DNA of 64,000 nt from Gnetum montanum (Eukaryota; Streptophyta; Gnetopsida; Gnetales; Gnetaceae): assembly GCA_015680685.1 (NCBI GenBank), contig MNCI01018080.1, positions 199,168 to 263,167 of the forward strand. The letters run 5' to 3'. The position numbers and the translations under genes were made by a program. The notes below the pieces were generated by a model. It made no database searches. It saw nothing but the letters and a program-made list of their open reading frames with translations, and was not told the origin of the DNA. Within the stretch, counting starts at the first letter, position 1. Every line of letters begins with the position of its first letter. Below, piece after piece: positions 13,162 to 24,899 of the stretch.

Positions 13162-14063
13162 NNNNNNNNNNNNNNNNNNNNNNNNNNNNNNNNNNNNNNN
13201 NNNNNNNNNNNNNNNNNNNNNNNNNNNNNNNNNNNNNNNNNNNNNNNNNNNNNNNNNNNNNNNNNNNNNNNNNNNNNNNNNNNNNNNNNNNNNNNNNNNN
13301 NNNNNNNNNNNNNNNNNNNNNNNNNNNNNNNNNNNNNNNNNNNNNNNNNNNNNNNNNNNNNNNNNNNNNNNNNNNNNNNNNNNNNNNNNNNNNNNNNNNN
13401 NNNNNNNNNNNNNNNNNNNNNNNNNNNNNNNNNNNNNNNNNNNNNNNNNNNNNNNNNNNNNNNNNNNNNNNNNNNNNNNNNNNNNNNNNNNNNNNNNNNN
13501 NNNNNNNNNNNNNNNNNNNNNNNNNNNNNNNNNNNNNNNNNNNNNNNNNNNNNNNNNNNNNNNNNNNNNNNNNNNNNNNNNNNNNNNNNNNNNNNNNNNN
13601 NNNNNNNNNNNNNNNNNNNNNNNNNNNNNNNNNNNNNNNNNNNNNNNNNNNNNNNNNNNNNNNNNNNNNNNNNNNNNNNNNNNNNNNNNNNNNNNNNNNN
13701 NNNNNNNNNNNNNNNNNNNNNNNNNNNNNNNNNNNNNNNNNNNNNNNNNNNNNNNNNNNNNNNNNNNNNNNNNNNNNNNNNNNNNNNNNNNNNNNNNNNN
13801 NNNNNNNNNNNNNNNNNNNNNNNNNNNNNNNNNNNNNNNNNNNNNNNNNNNNNNNNNNNNNNNNNNNNNNNNNNNNNNNNNNNNNNNNNNNNNNNNNNNN
13901 NNNNNNNNNNNNNNNNNNNNNNNNNNNNNNNNNNNNNNNNNNNNNNNNNNNNNNNNNNNNNNNNNNNNNNNNNNNNNNNNNNNNNNNNNNNNNNNNNNNN
14001 NNNNNNNNNNNNNNNNNNNNNNNNNNNNNNNNNNNNNNNNNNNNNNNNNNNNNNNNNNNNNNN
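13162..14063. other. assembly gap (902 N)
   Basis: Unresolved bases. They fall between B's gag and its post-pol spacer, so B's pol may be in the gap or deleted. The true gap length may not be 902. Confidence 1.
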
Positions 14064-16027
14064 TACCCCATAACTAAACGGTTAAGTATGGCAAGGATTA
14101 ATAAATGGGAAACGAGGATCCTTGCATATTGGAAATATTGAAGTTGGTCCATACTTATCACCTTGGATTTCACACACTTTATAATAAACACAGTGGGGCA
14201 CTTCATACAATGTAGTTCCCGGATAACAAGTTGACCCACTATGATGTTTAGGACTGTTAGATGGTATGCAAGAATTGGAATGATGCCTTCCATGGTTGTG
14301 TTCATTAGGCCTTATGGTTTTTGGAGTGTAAGTTGGTGGCCCTGATGAAGTTACATGAGGCGTTGGGTTCGAAGGTAAGGGTGCACCACAGTGTTGGACT
14401 TGTGCTAAGTTGGAAGATGCAGTGGCCTCTGAATTGTGTTGTCCCTTCCTACAACCGTGTTTAAAGAAAGGACGCTTTTGATGTCGGGGAGGCTCTTCAC
14501 TGTTGTTAGTAGCAGTAGCACAAGTGTTGTTCATGGGTTGTAGTGGTACAAACACCTTAGGAACAGTTGGTGGCATTGTGGAAGGAGGAAAAGGATAAGA
14601 ATGTTGAAAGTTAGGAGGAATGTAAGGTGCGCAAGGTGGTGGTTGTGTTGGAGGTATGGGTTGATAGTATTGTGGAGAATAGTATGGTGGTGAGATAGAG
14701 TATGGTGGCCCGAATGGAGAAACAGGATGTTGAATGTGATAAGCATTTGAATTTGGAAAATATGAAGGGTGCCTCCAGTCTAAGGGTGGCCTCCTCCACG
14801 ATTGGGATTGTTGCCACTATGGTCTAACACAGTATCTCTATACAAACTCTGGATGTAGTGTATTTCCCCAATGCTCATGTAGATGTAACAATATTGGGCA
14901 TCGGCCCTTGGGGTGATCGTACAGGCATATGTTGCATTCATACGTATGATTGGCAGTTGAGCACTTATTCCCTTTATTCTTTTTTTCCGAATGTTTACTA
15001 TTTCATCTTGTTTCTTGGGTGGTCAAAATTCTATCTCCAATGGTGTTGATAAATTCTCCACTCTTTTGATACATCCATTCCAACATCTTATTGATCTTTT
15101 TCCTCGGCTTCTTCTAACGATTGTTGTATTGGCAAAGATGATGTTTCCATCTTGAGATTTGTTGATTTCTCCTTTTTATGATCATGGACCTTTGTTGAGT
15201 TGTGATTTTGGTCCCGTTGATGTTTTTCAACACTCTCCCATGTAGCTAATTCTCCTTCTTCTTTTGCTACCCTTTGAATAAGCTCTTGAATTTGATGGGT
15301 TCGTAGGTTGTATAGTTGACCTTGGGCATATGTTCCTAAGGTCTCTCTTATTTCATTACGTAGCCCATCAATAATATGATACATTAGCCTTTCCTCGGAA
15401 AACCCATGGCCTGGACAGTTGTTTAACAGTGCATAATATCTTTCTAAGGCCATGTCCAAGGGTTCATGTTTTGCTTGTTTCCATCCTTGGATTTGTTTCC
15501 TCAAGGCTGACACTCTTGCGTAGGTTTGATATTTTTCATTAAAGACCTCTACCATTGTTGACCAGTGTCGTATTGAATTTGGTTTTAACGATCTATACCA
15601 TACTTTAGCTCAGTCAACGAGTGTCATAGGAAAGAGCTTAAGTTTTTTCCAACTGTTATCAATGTTATTCCATGTGCAGGCATTGTAGAAGGCTAGTAAA
15701 TGTTGATGCGGATCTAAGTCATAGCCTCCTGAAAATTTGGGAAAGTTGTTTAAATCGAGCCTAGGTAGATGGCTCTCTTTACGATGCCTACGTGAGATTC
15801 GAACAGCCTCTTGTATTTGCGTTAGGCTTGTAGTGGCCAGTGGCGGTTCATCGTCATCGGGTAAGTTATGCTTTCATGTATTATGATGACATTTTTTTTT
15901 GTTCATTCTTATAGGAAACTCCCACTTCAGGTTGTATACTCCAATCTTCATCGTCATATAGCTCATTGGTTCTCCAATGAATTTCCTCACTAAGTGTGGC
16001 ATTATTATCATCTTGTAAGAGAGGCAT
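14064..16027 (-). pseudogene. gag of element B (best-preserved Athila-type gag here)
   Basis: A start ATG is at 16027-16025 (MPLLQDDNNATLSEEIHWRT). The Gag core at 15555-15088 is an uninterrupted 155 codons: NEKYQTYARVSALRKQIQGW, then LDMALERYYALLNNCPGHGF and HIIDGLRNEIRETLG. This is the pattern of Athila/Tat Gag. A Pro/His-rich segment follows (14576-14082). Breaks occur after about 45 codons (near a run of T at 15892) and again downstream. It lies just inside the PBS at 16160-16141. Fragments of it, inverted, lie at 1-197 and 16164-16465. Confidence 0.8.
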
Positions 16028-16140
16028 TGTTTTGTGTGAGTTTAGGCGTGACTTTTAATAATTATTATTTTCTGAAAGATATATCGTTAAGTCCTTTACA
16101 TTGACCTTGTATGATATAACTAATCTAGATAACTAGCACC

Positions 16141-16160
16141 ATCCCTGGCAACGGCACCAA
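16141..16160 (-). other. primer-binding site of element B (tRNA-Asp type)
   Basis: The minus strand reads TTGGTGCCGTTGCCAGGGAT. It is the least mutated Asp-type PBS in the window, with two differences from the canonical form. Confidence 0.85.
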
Positions 16161-16541
16161 TGATCAACATTCTTATCCTTTCCCTCCTTCCACAATGCCA
16201 CCAACTGTTCCTAAGGTGTTTGCACCACCGCAACCCATGAACAACACTTGTGCTACTGCTACTAACAGCAATGAAGAGCCTCCCCAACATCAAAAGCGTC
16301 CTTTCTTTAAACACGGCCGTAGGAAGGGACAACACAATTCAGAGGCCACTGCATCTTCCAACTCAGCACAAGTCCAACATTGTGGTGCACCCTTACCTTC
16401 GAACCCAACGCCTCATGTAACTTCATCATGGCCACCAACTTACACTCCAACAACCATAAGGCCCAATGTGTATTTATAGCCAAAAACAAACATTGCATCG
16501 ACAAGGCCTCATCGATGTAGCCAACTGAATGTGACTCATCA
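16161..16541 (-). repeat. disrupted LTR shared by elements C (3') and B (5')
   Basis: The U3 part is 16541-16466: it starts TGATGAGTCAC after the purine tract GTGCGGGTA, has the GATGAGGCCTTGTCGATG repeat and the TATA box GGCTATAAATACAC, like LTR_C at 28099-29024. The R/U5 part is gone. In its place is a gag fragment on the plus strand (16164-16465). Only the terminal GATCA abutting B's PBS remains of the 3' end. Confidence 0.7.
16164..16465 (+). pseudogene. inverted gag fragment inside an LTR
   Basis: The plus strand encodes MPPTVPKVFAPPQPMNNTCA, QHQKRPFFKHGRRKGQH and more, nearly identical to B's own gag at 14576-14310 on the minus strand. It begins exactly where LTR_CB should end and stops at ACAACCATAAGGCCCAATG, where U3 resumes. 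The two copies form an inverted repeat of about 290 bp separated by about 1.6 kb. Confidence 0.8.
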
Positions 16542-16775
16542 TACCCGCACGACTAAATGAAAACTCATCCTTGAGTTTTTTAACAAAATTGGAACGGTAT
16601 GGGATTATTGACTAACTTTTCTTCAAACAAAAAAAATTGACCGACTTGACAAAAAATGAAGTGCTCGGATGTACAAATCAACATATTACAAAGAATGACG
16701 ATGTTCAGGATACAAAATTAAATACCATGACTTAACTCTTCAAAACTGGATAGCATGTTCCTTGATGTTGTGAAG

Positions 16776-19645
16776 CTATTGAAGAAGATCAATGGTCCCA
16801 AGAAATGGTGGTTCCTGAGGCTTTGAGGAACTTTCACCAGCTTCACACATGGGCAGTGGTTGAGGTGGTTGTGGCTGTCCTACTACCGCTGCAACTTCAA
16901 GCAGGAGGTAGAAAGCATCTAGTAGTGCTTTCATTTTCTCCTCATTACTCTTGGGATCATGCACCATCCATGTAGCTTTCCCAATGTGGGTTGGAATAGG
17001 CACATCCCAAGGACATAAGATTGCTAGAAATAGCTCTTTAGCATTGACAAACCATGCAGCAAACTATTTGCGTTCAATGTCAAATGTCCTAACTGTGTCT
17101 TTCAACTACTGGCAATCATTCATCCATTTGGCTAGGTTCTCAACGATTAATCATTGATCTCTAAACTATGCTCTGAGAACTTCAAGTTTAGTGTTTGCAG
17201 TCTCAAGCTTCTACTTGGTGTCTTTGTGATGCTTGAACTATGCCTTGTATAATAGATATGAGCTAGCCACTTTTTTTTACAATTCTAACCATAGTCGTTT
17301 GGTAGTCAGCATTGCCAAGTTTGCATATCAAAGATTGACCAACTCCATATATTCTATCATTTCCTTGATCTGCAACTCTTTTAAGTCGATTTTCACTTTG
17401 TTGTAGGCATCGATCCCATCAATGATGGATTACTATATTTTTCTTCCTTGTTCGAGTTGTTAGAGGGCTTTGTTCAGTTTTTTCTTTGCCATCTAAATGT
17501 GTTTTTCATTCACTTCCTTTTGTAAGCCAACCTAGTCTCTGTAGTGATTCTTCGCTTTTTCAAATTTGAGGACCTCATTCTTTTAGGTGGTGATTTCGAT
17601 GGCAGACTTTTGGCACAAGGTGCATACTTCCTCCATTGATAGTTTTGATTTCCTGTGGCCAATATCCTTAGTTCAATGTTCACCCTAGCAAGCTACTCCT
17701 ACTGTTGATAAATAAATTCCTGCATTTTTTCCTTCTAAGCATCAACATCTCATAGGTAATAATTCTATGTGGTCAAGGATTCATTCTATTGGCACATTTG
17801 GTTCAAGTCCTTCTATATTGAATACATCTTGGCTTCAATTATGGACCAATTGAAGATGACCATAATTGCCTCCTCCTCAACCTTCTAGAATTATTCTTGA
17901 AGTTATTTGAAAGCTTCATCTCTTGTTACTATTGGGTTGAGGATCATAGGATCTACAAGTTGGGTATGTAGTCCGGAAACCTTTTGGGTCAAGCATTGAT
18001 TTTTTTCTTGAGCTATTTTGAGTTGCCCCTCCAGAATAATATATTTTCCCCTTACATTAAGTAGCTCTGACTAGGTTGTAATGATGTCTTCCAAAAGATC
18101 AAAGATGTCTAGAGTCAGTTGCCCAATTCCCACTAGTCGTTCCAGCAACTTTTCATGCTGGGCTACATTTAACTTCCCATTGATCATGCCTATATACATT
18201 TGCACATCTTGAAGTGTAAATAAATTTGGTACAAACACCATGGGTGCATTCAATGCTTTAGTCACACGGTCAACAACTACTTCAACCATTGTTTCCTATC
18301 CTTGGGGTTACATCACCAAGAAAATTGCTCCTTCACCTTCCTTCAACCACATCGAGAAAGTGGCAACATTCCCAAAGATTTCTGGGAATAGATGATGTTG
18401 CAATAATGACACTATCACCTCCTAAGCATTGGGATCCAACCTCATAGGCAACTGCATTTGTTGGGTAAAGAAAATTGGACCACCCCTCTCCATCTAGCTA
18501 ACTGTCTGGACCACCTCATTAAGGTGACTCATCACTAGCTAATACACAGATGGATCTACCCCCCTCATTCCTGCATGTTGCTCTTGTTTTCTCAAGATCT
18601 ATTCTCAAATTTTTCACAGATGTTCAATGGTTGCACAAGCCTCTGATATTATTTCCTAAGTGGGTGGTGGTGGCAATTGCTCCTCTTCTTAGGTCATTGT
18701 TGGTGTTTTGTCTTTCATGATTTATGACCATGAGACCAAAAGAGCATGCCTGATGGTATCATTTGAGTTGCGAACAATGCCTGCCCTTTTGCAAAGTTTT
18801 TAGATGAGGCATGGAAAGGGTAGGGTCTTCCTTCCACATTTATTTTCCTTGAAGCACTACTTAATCTCTAAATAGATCAACTATGAAAGGTTGATGGGAA
18901 GCTCCTTGCTTAGAGTAGCACATGCTCAAGTAGATAAGATAGTTACCTTGCTTAGCCTCACCATCGGATTGAGGTGATAGGCCATGATTTTGAAATAAAT
19001 TTGCTCTACCAGTGTGAGCACACCATACTCCTTATGGTCAACCTCGTAACATCACTAGGTCCACTTCCTCATGGCCTCAAGATCACCTTTTGTGGACAGT
19101 TCTGCTAGCTGTGTTCTAGTATCAAGTAATTCAAGTGCTTGTGTGATGGCTTCTATCGAGTAGGACACTTGAATGTCCTTGATTTTGATAATGGACCCCA
19201 GCCTTTAGCTATTCCAGACAAGATATGTCTCTCCCATGTATCATTTCCTACTAGATATGATTACTAGCCACATGGAAGAGGCTTGTAGCTGAGTCTTAAC
19301 ATCTTCTAGAGCTTTTTCTAGAAATGGCTCAAAGTTGATCTCTTGAAGAACTGATCATTGAATTTCTCAAGATCTGATGATGTCTAGGCAGGCTTAAGTC
19401 AAAATGACCTCAAGCCTTGGCACAAGTCTAGGCACTTCTTCTCATTGTGATTTTTCTATAGGCACTTCTTCTTCCAGAATCTATTGAATAGATTCCATTT
19501 CCGACTCCTTTCAAAGAGGTTTTGTTGCATGGGTTGCCTTTAGTAGCCCTTGGCCTTGTTCTTGTTAGCCCCTTCCAACTCTAGGCCACTTCTCTCGTGG
19601 TTGCAAGGGTTCTTCTTTCTATGGGAATTTCTATTTTGGAGCCAT
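16776..19645 (-). pseudogene. post-pol ORF of element C (full-length form, degenerate)
   Basis: This is the most complete copy of the extra ORF, about 956 codons long. The ATG is at 19645-19643, directly after ATTATAG. Parts in order: a basic N-terminus (MAPK); GSIIKIKDIQVSYSIEAI near 19190; VLTLVEQIYFKIMAYHLNP near 19000; LPINLS.LIYLEIK near 18890 and LPFPCLI.KLCKRAGI near 18830 (dots are stops), resembling the 'putative plant transposon protein' domain; a long charged coiled-coil region with MVEVVVDRVTKALNAPMVF (18289-18233) and YMELVNL.YANLAML; and a C-terminus with WMVHDPKSNEEK and a Pro-rich tail ending at 16776. Many stops are TAG or TAA at likely Gln positions. No function is established. 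Confidence 0.7.
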
Positions 19646-21790
19646 CTATAATCACAATACAACCATGGATTATCAACCATTGTATAACCTTAAAGTAATT
19701 GGAATACCTTTATCTCTTAAGGATAGTTACACTTTGGCTAAGTTATGATTATGGCTAATTTAATTAATCCAATTATCATTTATTTATGTATTATCATTAA
19801 TAAATCATCCTGAAGGTTGTTGGAAGGGTTAACTATCAAAAAAGTTGATGTTTATAAGTTGTTAAAGTTATTAACCCTTTGGGGAGCTAGAAAAATTTCC
19901 AAAAATTTTCACTGGTCTTTCATTAGAAATCTTAAGGTTTGTAGCCCCCATGATAAAAATCTTACCTCCAGTAAGTGCAAGGTCAAAAATAGAGTGATTT
20001 GGATAAATGGTGGGGAAGTTATGAGCTCTGGAAGGTTTTGGGCTTTGAAAAATTACAAAAATTCCACATGTGTTATGAGCAAATAACAAAAAATTCCTAA
20101 CTGCTAGGTGGTATATATAGTGTGTATGCACTACATCGACGAGACCTTATTGATGCCGTCGACTGCATCTCCGAGGCCTCGTCGACACATCTATTGACCA
20201 TCATTGACTTTGGTCAAACTTTCAAAATACAACAAATTTTTGGATGAAATTGGGATCAAATGAAAGCTCAAAAGACCAAGAACAGTATGAAAACATGAGA
20301 AGGGGATGTTGAAGCTCATAAAGTTGGAAAATTGAAGAAAAATTAATTTAGTGGATAAATAAAATAAAAGATTAAAGAGCACAAAGCGGAATACTCAATA
20401 GAATATGCGAAAAATAGAATTGTAGCGATGTCAAAGGTAAGGAACCTAACCAACCAAACCAAGAGCTATGCAAGTGGGCCCTCCCCATAGTAGGCTCATG
20501 CCTTTTTTTACCTTTGCATAACCTCAACTAAGGATTCTGTGGGTCCCATAGTCAATTTAATGATCATGAAAAGTTAAGGACCGACCCAAAAGAATCTACT
20601 CAAGAATCACAACACATCAGACCAAGACATAGAGCATAACATAGAACATGACAGCAAGGTGAGTTATGATAGGATGGATGGATGATAGAGAAGGTGGAAT
20701 GGAGTTCCAGATTGAGGTCATAAGAAGTCCCTTGTGGAATTTGTGTTTAAAAATGACCCAAGAAGATCCATCCTTAGTCCAAACCAAAATCATCCACTTC
20801 CAGTGACTTTGCATTGCCACACTAAGAACGATCCATCCACTTGAGACACAAGAGTGCTTCCACAAGATAACCATTGTTCCACAAAGAGAAGAAAAGAGAA
20901 GTAAAAAGTAAGAGAAAGGGCCTTAGTTAAAGGGGACCTTCAGGCATAGGTGCATGCTATTTGAATCCCATAACCAATGCTTATAGCCTATTTATTTTTC
21001 CAAGGGGTGTGCTTTGAATTTCCTTTTTTTTTTTGTTTTTGAAATGGGAACCACACCATGCAAGGACTTATTCATGTTGAAGGGGTGTGCTTTGAATTCC
21101 CATTGTTTTGTTTCCTTTCTTTCTTTCTTTTTTTCTTTTTCTTCTTTGAATGGGAACCACACCATGCAATGACTTATTTGACCTCCTATTAGTGGTTGGT
21201 ATGGAATGGTAAGAAGTCCATGAAAAACACCCAAGCACTCAAGTAAGTAGAAGAGTACAAAGAGTATTGAGTTCTCTTGAAGTCACACCCTTTACAAACC
21301 TTTGAATCCTTCCTAATTCTGAAACTACCAAGGTCACCAATTGATTAAAAGTTTCTTTAATTGAAGGGATCTCAAATTTCTAGAACAAGGAAAACCATAG
21401 AACTCATTGAATGGGTGGATGACATGGGCTCACTACCTATTTCATGAAAAATAAACCATCTCAAAGTCATCAGACATCAAAATTCAAATATAGAAACTAG
21501 ACATCAACAATCACAACATTAAGCATAAACCATCATTAGTAAATAACAACAGCAGCACTATGTCCTATAATAATAAAGTAATTTTATTAGCAAAAATAAG
21601 GAAATATCACACTTGAGTCAAAACAAGGTAAAATATATAAGTGTAAAATAATTAAGAAAGGTTCAAAGGTACTAACAATGGTGTAAAATTAGAAAAAAAT
21701 ATGAAAATAAAAAAAATTTAAAATAAATAATTTATAAAATCAAAAATGTGAAAAAAAAAGTAGAAAACACTGAGAAGCCATGTTGATGGT
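19646..21790 (-). other. post-pol spacer, internal promoter-like block and leader of element C
   Basis: In minus-strand order: two hairpin-forming tandem units (21177-21003); a Gly-Asp-like CCTATGCCTGAAGGT motif (about 20965-20940); the conserved hairpin (20523-20465); a repeat block of GTCGACGAGGCCTCGGAGATG type (20190-20125); the TATA box CTATATATAC (20119-20112); a leader; a strong donor CTGGAG|GTAAGA (cut after 19966); and a 320-nt possible intron ending in AG at 19646, next to the ATG. The repeat block and TATA copy the layout of this element's own U3 (29000-28893). Confidence 0.6.
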
Positions 21791-21794
21791 TAGC

Positions 21795-23020
21795 ACTGAT
21801 GGCCATCTCCCCCACGACTAAGTTGGAAGGAGGAGATCCAAAAAATAGAACGTGGTTATCCATCTGTTAAGGCAATAGTTACACTAGTGTGTCTTGGCTC
21901 TAGGAAAGGTTTTACTTGTTGGATGTTGACCAACTACTTTTTATTCGAGCTTTTATATTTATAGATTATCATGGCCCTAGAGGAAAAGGTTTAATCAATT
22001 ATATAAGGTCCCTCCCACAATGTTTGAAATTTTTCCTTTTGGGATACATGTGTAGGATTTCAACAGAGGACCTTATCTCCTAGTTGCAATTTTACTTTCC
22101 TTACTTTAAGGTCATGACATTTCTTGCTAAATGCCTTGTTCACCTCATTTAAAAATAGGGCCACCAATCAATTTTCATCTAGCATGTTTAGGATGATTAA
22201 TTTTTTTTTGTGCTAGACTTAGGTCAAAGTTTAGATCATAGCCTATTAAGAGTGTACAAAGCTCAGATTGAATCAGAAGCATTGGAAGTTTTCCGTACAC
22301 TAACTTGTAGGGAGAATAGCCAATAGGAAGTTTCCAAGTTAAATAATAAGCCTAGAGAGCATCGTTAAGTTTTGCACTCCTATCCTTCCTATATTTGCTA
22401 ATGGTACATGTTAATATTTTTGTGATCTCCTAGTTGGTTACCTTTACTTGACTGTTGGCTTGGGGTGGTAATGTGTTGTTAATTTATGTTCAACCTCCAA
22501 GTGTTACATCAATTTTCTAAAAGTGGCACCTGTGAAATGAGTTCCATTATCAAGCATTAGTGAATGTGGCACCCCAAACCTACTTACAATATGTTGTTAT
22601 ATGAATCTAGCAGCAGTGGATGATGTACAATTAGTAATGGCTACTACTTCTACCCACTTTGTGTAGTAGTCAACTGCTACTATAATATATGCCTTTCTAT
22701 TGGACATGGGTGTGATGGGACCCATGAATTCAATGCCCCATATGTTGAAAGGTTCTAGTGATTGGATCCACTATTTAGGACCTTCCATATAAGCAGTTAT
22801 CCCCCCACCTCGTTGACAATGTTCACAAGACTTGACAAACTGGTGGATGTCCCTAAAGATTGTAGGCCAATAGTATCCTACCATCAAGACTTTTATGGTC
22901 GTGCATCTCCCTACATAATGGCCTCCACAAGGCCCTTCTTGAGCATCCTAGAGAACACATAGTTGATCTTTGTCATAGACACACCAACATAAGGCCATCG
23001 GTACACACCTTGTAAAGGTG
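21795..23020 (-). pseudogene. integrase of element C (degenerate)
   Basis: The core is readable over 22740-22420: FMGPITPMSN, then KAYIIVAVDYYTKWVEV, CTSSTAARFI, SRFGVPHSLMLDNGTHF and GATFRKLM. Both the GI(D/E)FMGP region and the LMLDNGTHF region (second catalytic Asp present) are recognisable. Stops at RFI*QHI and KLM*H are TAA codons where CAA (Gln) is expected. The zinc-binding N-terminus lies at 23000-22800, where a family H/C pattern is only partly visible. Confidence 0.75.
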
Positions 23021-23279
23021 TCCATTGATTTCCATGAAGTATTTGACTCAATGAAGAAATTGTTACTTCTTTCTAAAATCCAAGTCTTGTGGCATCTTTT
23101 GAGTGAGAAGATATGTGAGGATGCCATTATACCATGTTACTTTTACAGGTGTTTGTTTACTTATTGCTCTTGTACAGAGGAGTTCATCTAGAAACTAATC
23201 AGAGAGCGAGCTCTCCTCCTCTTTATTATCCCATCTTAAGCAAGAGAGGTGATCAATGACCACATTCTTGGTTCCTTTT

Positions 23280-24450
23280 CAATCTACCATCATGAGATCA
23301 GATTCCTACAAGATCACCAACCACCATATAACACAAGGGCTCACCATTGGCTTATTCATGAGTAAATGGATTACAATGTGATCCGTGTGCACAAATACTT
23401 TGTAGCCAAGCACATAGTGCCTAAACTTTTCTAGAGCATACACCACTGCCATTAGTTCTTTCTTTATGGTGGTGTAATTTAACTATGCTCCCACAATGCT
23501 TTGGCTTGCATAGTGGATATCGTATGGGCATTTCTTATCATCCATTTTCATGAGCACTACTCCCAAAGTGTAGTTAGATACATTTGTCATGATGTGGAAA
23601 TACCTACACTAGTCTTATGCTTGTAAGATTGGTGTTTCTATGAGTTTCTCTTTCAACTATTAGAATACATGTTCACAATCCTTGGTCCAAATTAAAGGTG
23701 CATCTTTCTTTGTAAGCTCTACCAATGACTTTGCGATCTTAGAAAAATTTTCTATAAATTTTCAGTAGTAGCCAGTGTGTCCAAGGAATGACCAAACATC
23801 TTTTATAGTCTTTGGTTGGCGTGTTATTCCTTGGATGACCCTTATCTTTTCTAGGTCTACCTTAATCCCCTTTTGCAAAATTTTGTGCCCTAGCACAATG
23901 CCTTCTTGAACCATGAGATGGCTGTCTTGCCAGTTGAGTCATAGATTTGTTTCTACACATCTCTTCAATACTTGCTCAAGTCAGTCCAAGGCTTGCTCAA
24001 GTGTAGCTTCACAAGTGGAAAATTCATCTATGAAAACTTCAACACCACTACTAATCTTTTGTTGGAAAATACTAAGGACCAAGCATTGAAATGTTGTAGG
24101 GGCATTGCACAAACTGAATGGCATCTTACAATATGCAAAAGTTCCCCAAAGACTCATGAATGTTATCTTGGCCTAATCTTCTAGCACAATTTGGATTTTA
24201 TTATAGCCACTATAATCATCTAAGAAGCTATAATAACAATGCCCAAATATGGTGTCTAACACTTGATCCACAAATAGCAATGAGAAATGATCTTTAAATG
24301 TTTCCATATTCAATAGCTGAAAGTCGATGCAAACCTACCATTTACCACCTTTCTTTGGCACAATTACAAGTGGGCTAACCCACTTACTATCTGCAATAGG
24401 ATAGATGAACATTACCTTGAGGAGTTTTTTAATTTTCTCTTTGATGATTT
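23280..24450 (-). pseudogene. reverse transcriptase / RNase H of element C (degenerate)
   Basis: The catalytic box region at about 24045-24010 reads GVEVFIDEFST, where the family has MDDFS, followed by ATLEQALD.LEQVLKRCVETNL (dot is a stop). RT fingers lie upstream to 24450, and the connection and RNase H are read down to 23280 (Lys/Trp-rich fragments near 23760 and 23400). The second catalytic Asp has become Glu, so the copy is expected to be inactive as well as interrupted. Confidence 0.7.
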
Positions 24451-24899
24451 GCTTCAATTTGGGGTTTAGCCACCTCTATGGCTATCTTCTAGGCTTCATG
24501 GCTAGGTCAATGTAAATGTAATGCTAGCATATCCTTGGATTGATTCCTGTTAGCTCTGGATATGACCAAGCAAAGGTTGTTGACCACTTGTTAACTACCT
24601 TCAACAACTCTTATTTTTGTTCAGGAGCATGCTTAGCATTAATTATGACCAATTTTCCATTCTTCAAAAATCCATATTACATACCAATCGATAAAGTTTT
24701 TAGTTCTAAGGGCTCCTGCTTGAAGTGATCTAAGATTTCCAACTCTCCCTAACAAGTATCATCATCTTTGTCAAAGATTTGGGAATGAACATGTTCAATT
24801 TTGTCCATGCCTTTAACATGAGCACATGTTAGGCTCTTCGTTGACTTCATGCATAACGTGCTGCTATCCAAGTTAGCTATCAGCCACTAGATGCCCTTC

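Noticed and set aside
13132-14305. Long ORFs on both strands across the N gap
   Set aside because: They consist almost wholly of unknown residues and exist only because N codons are not stops.
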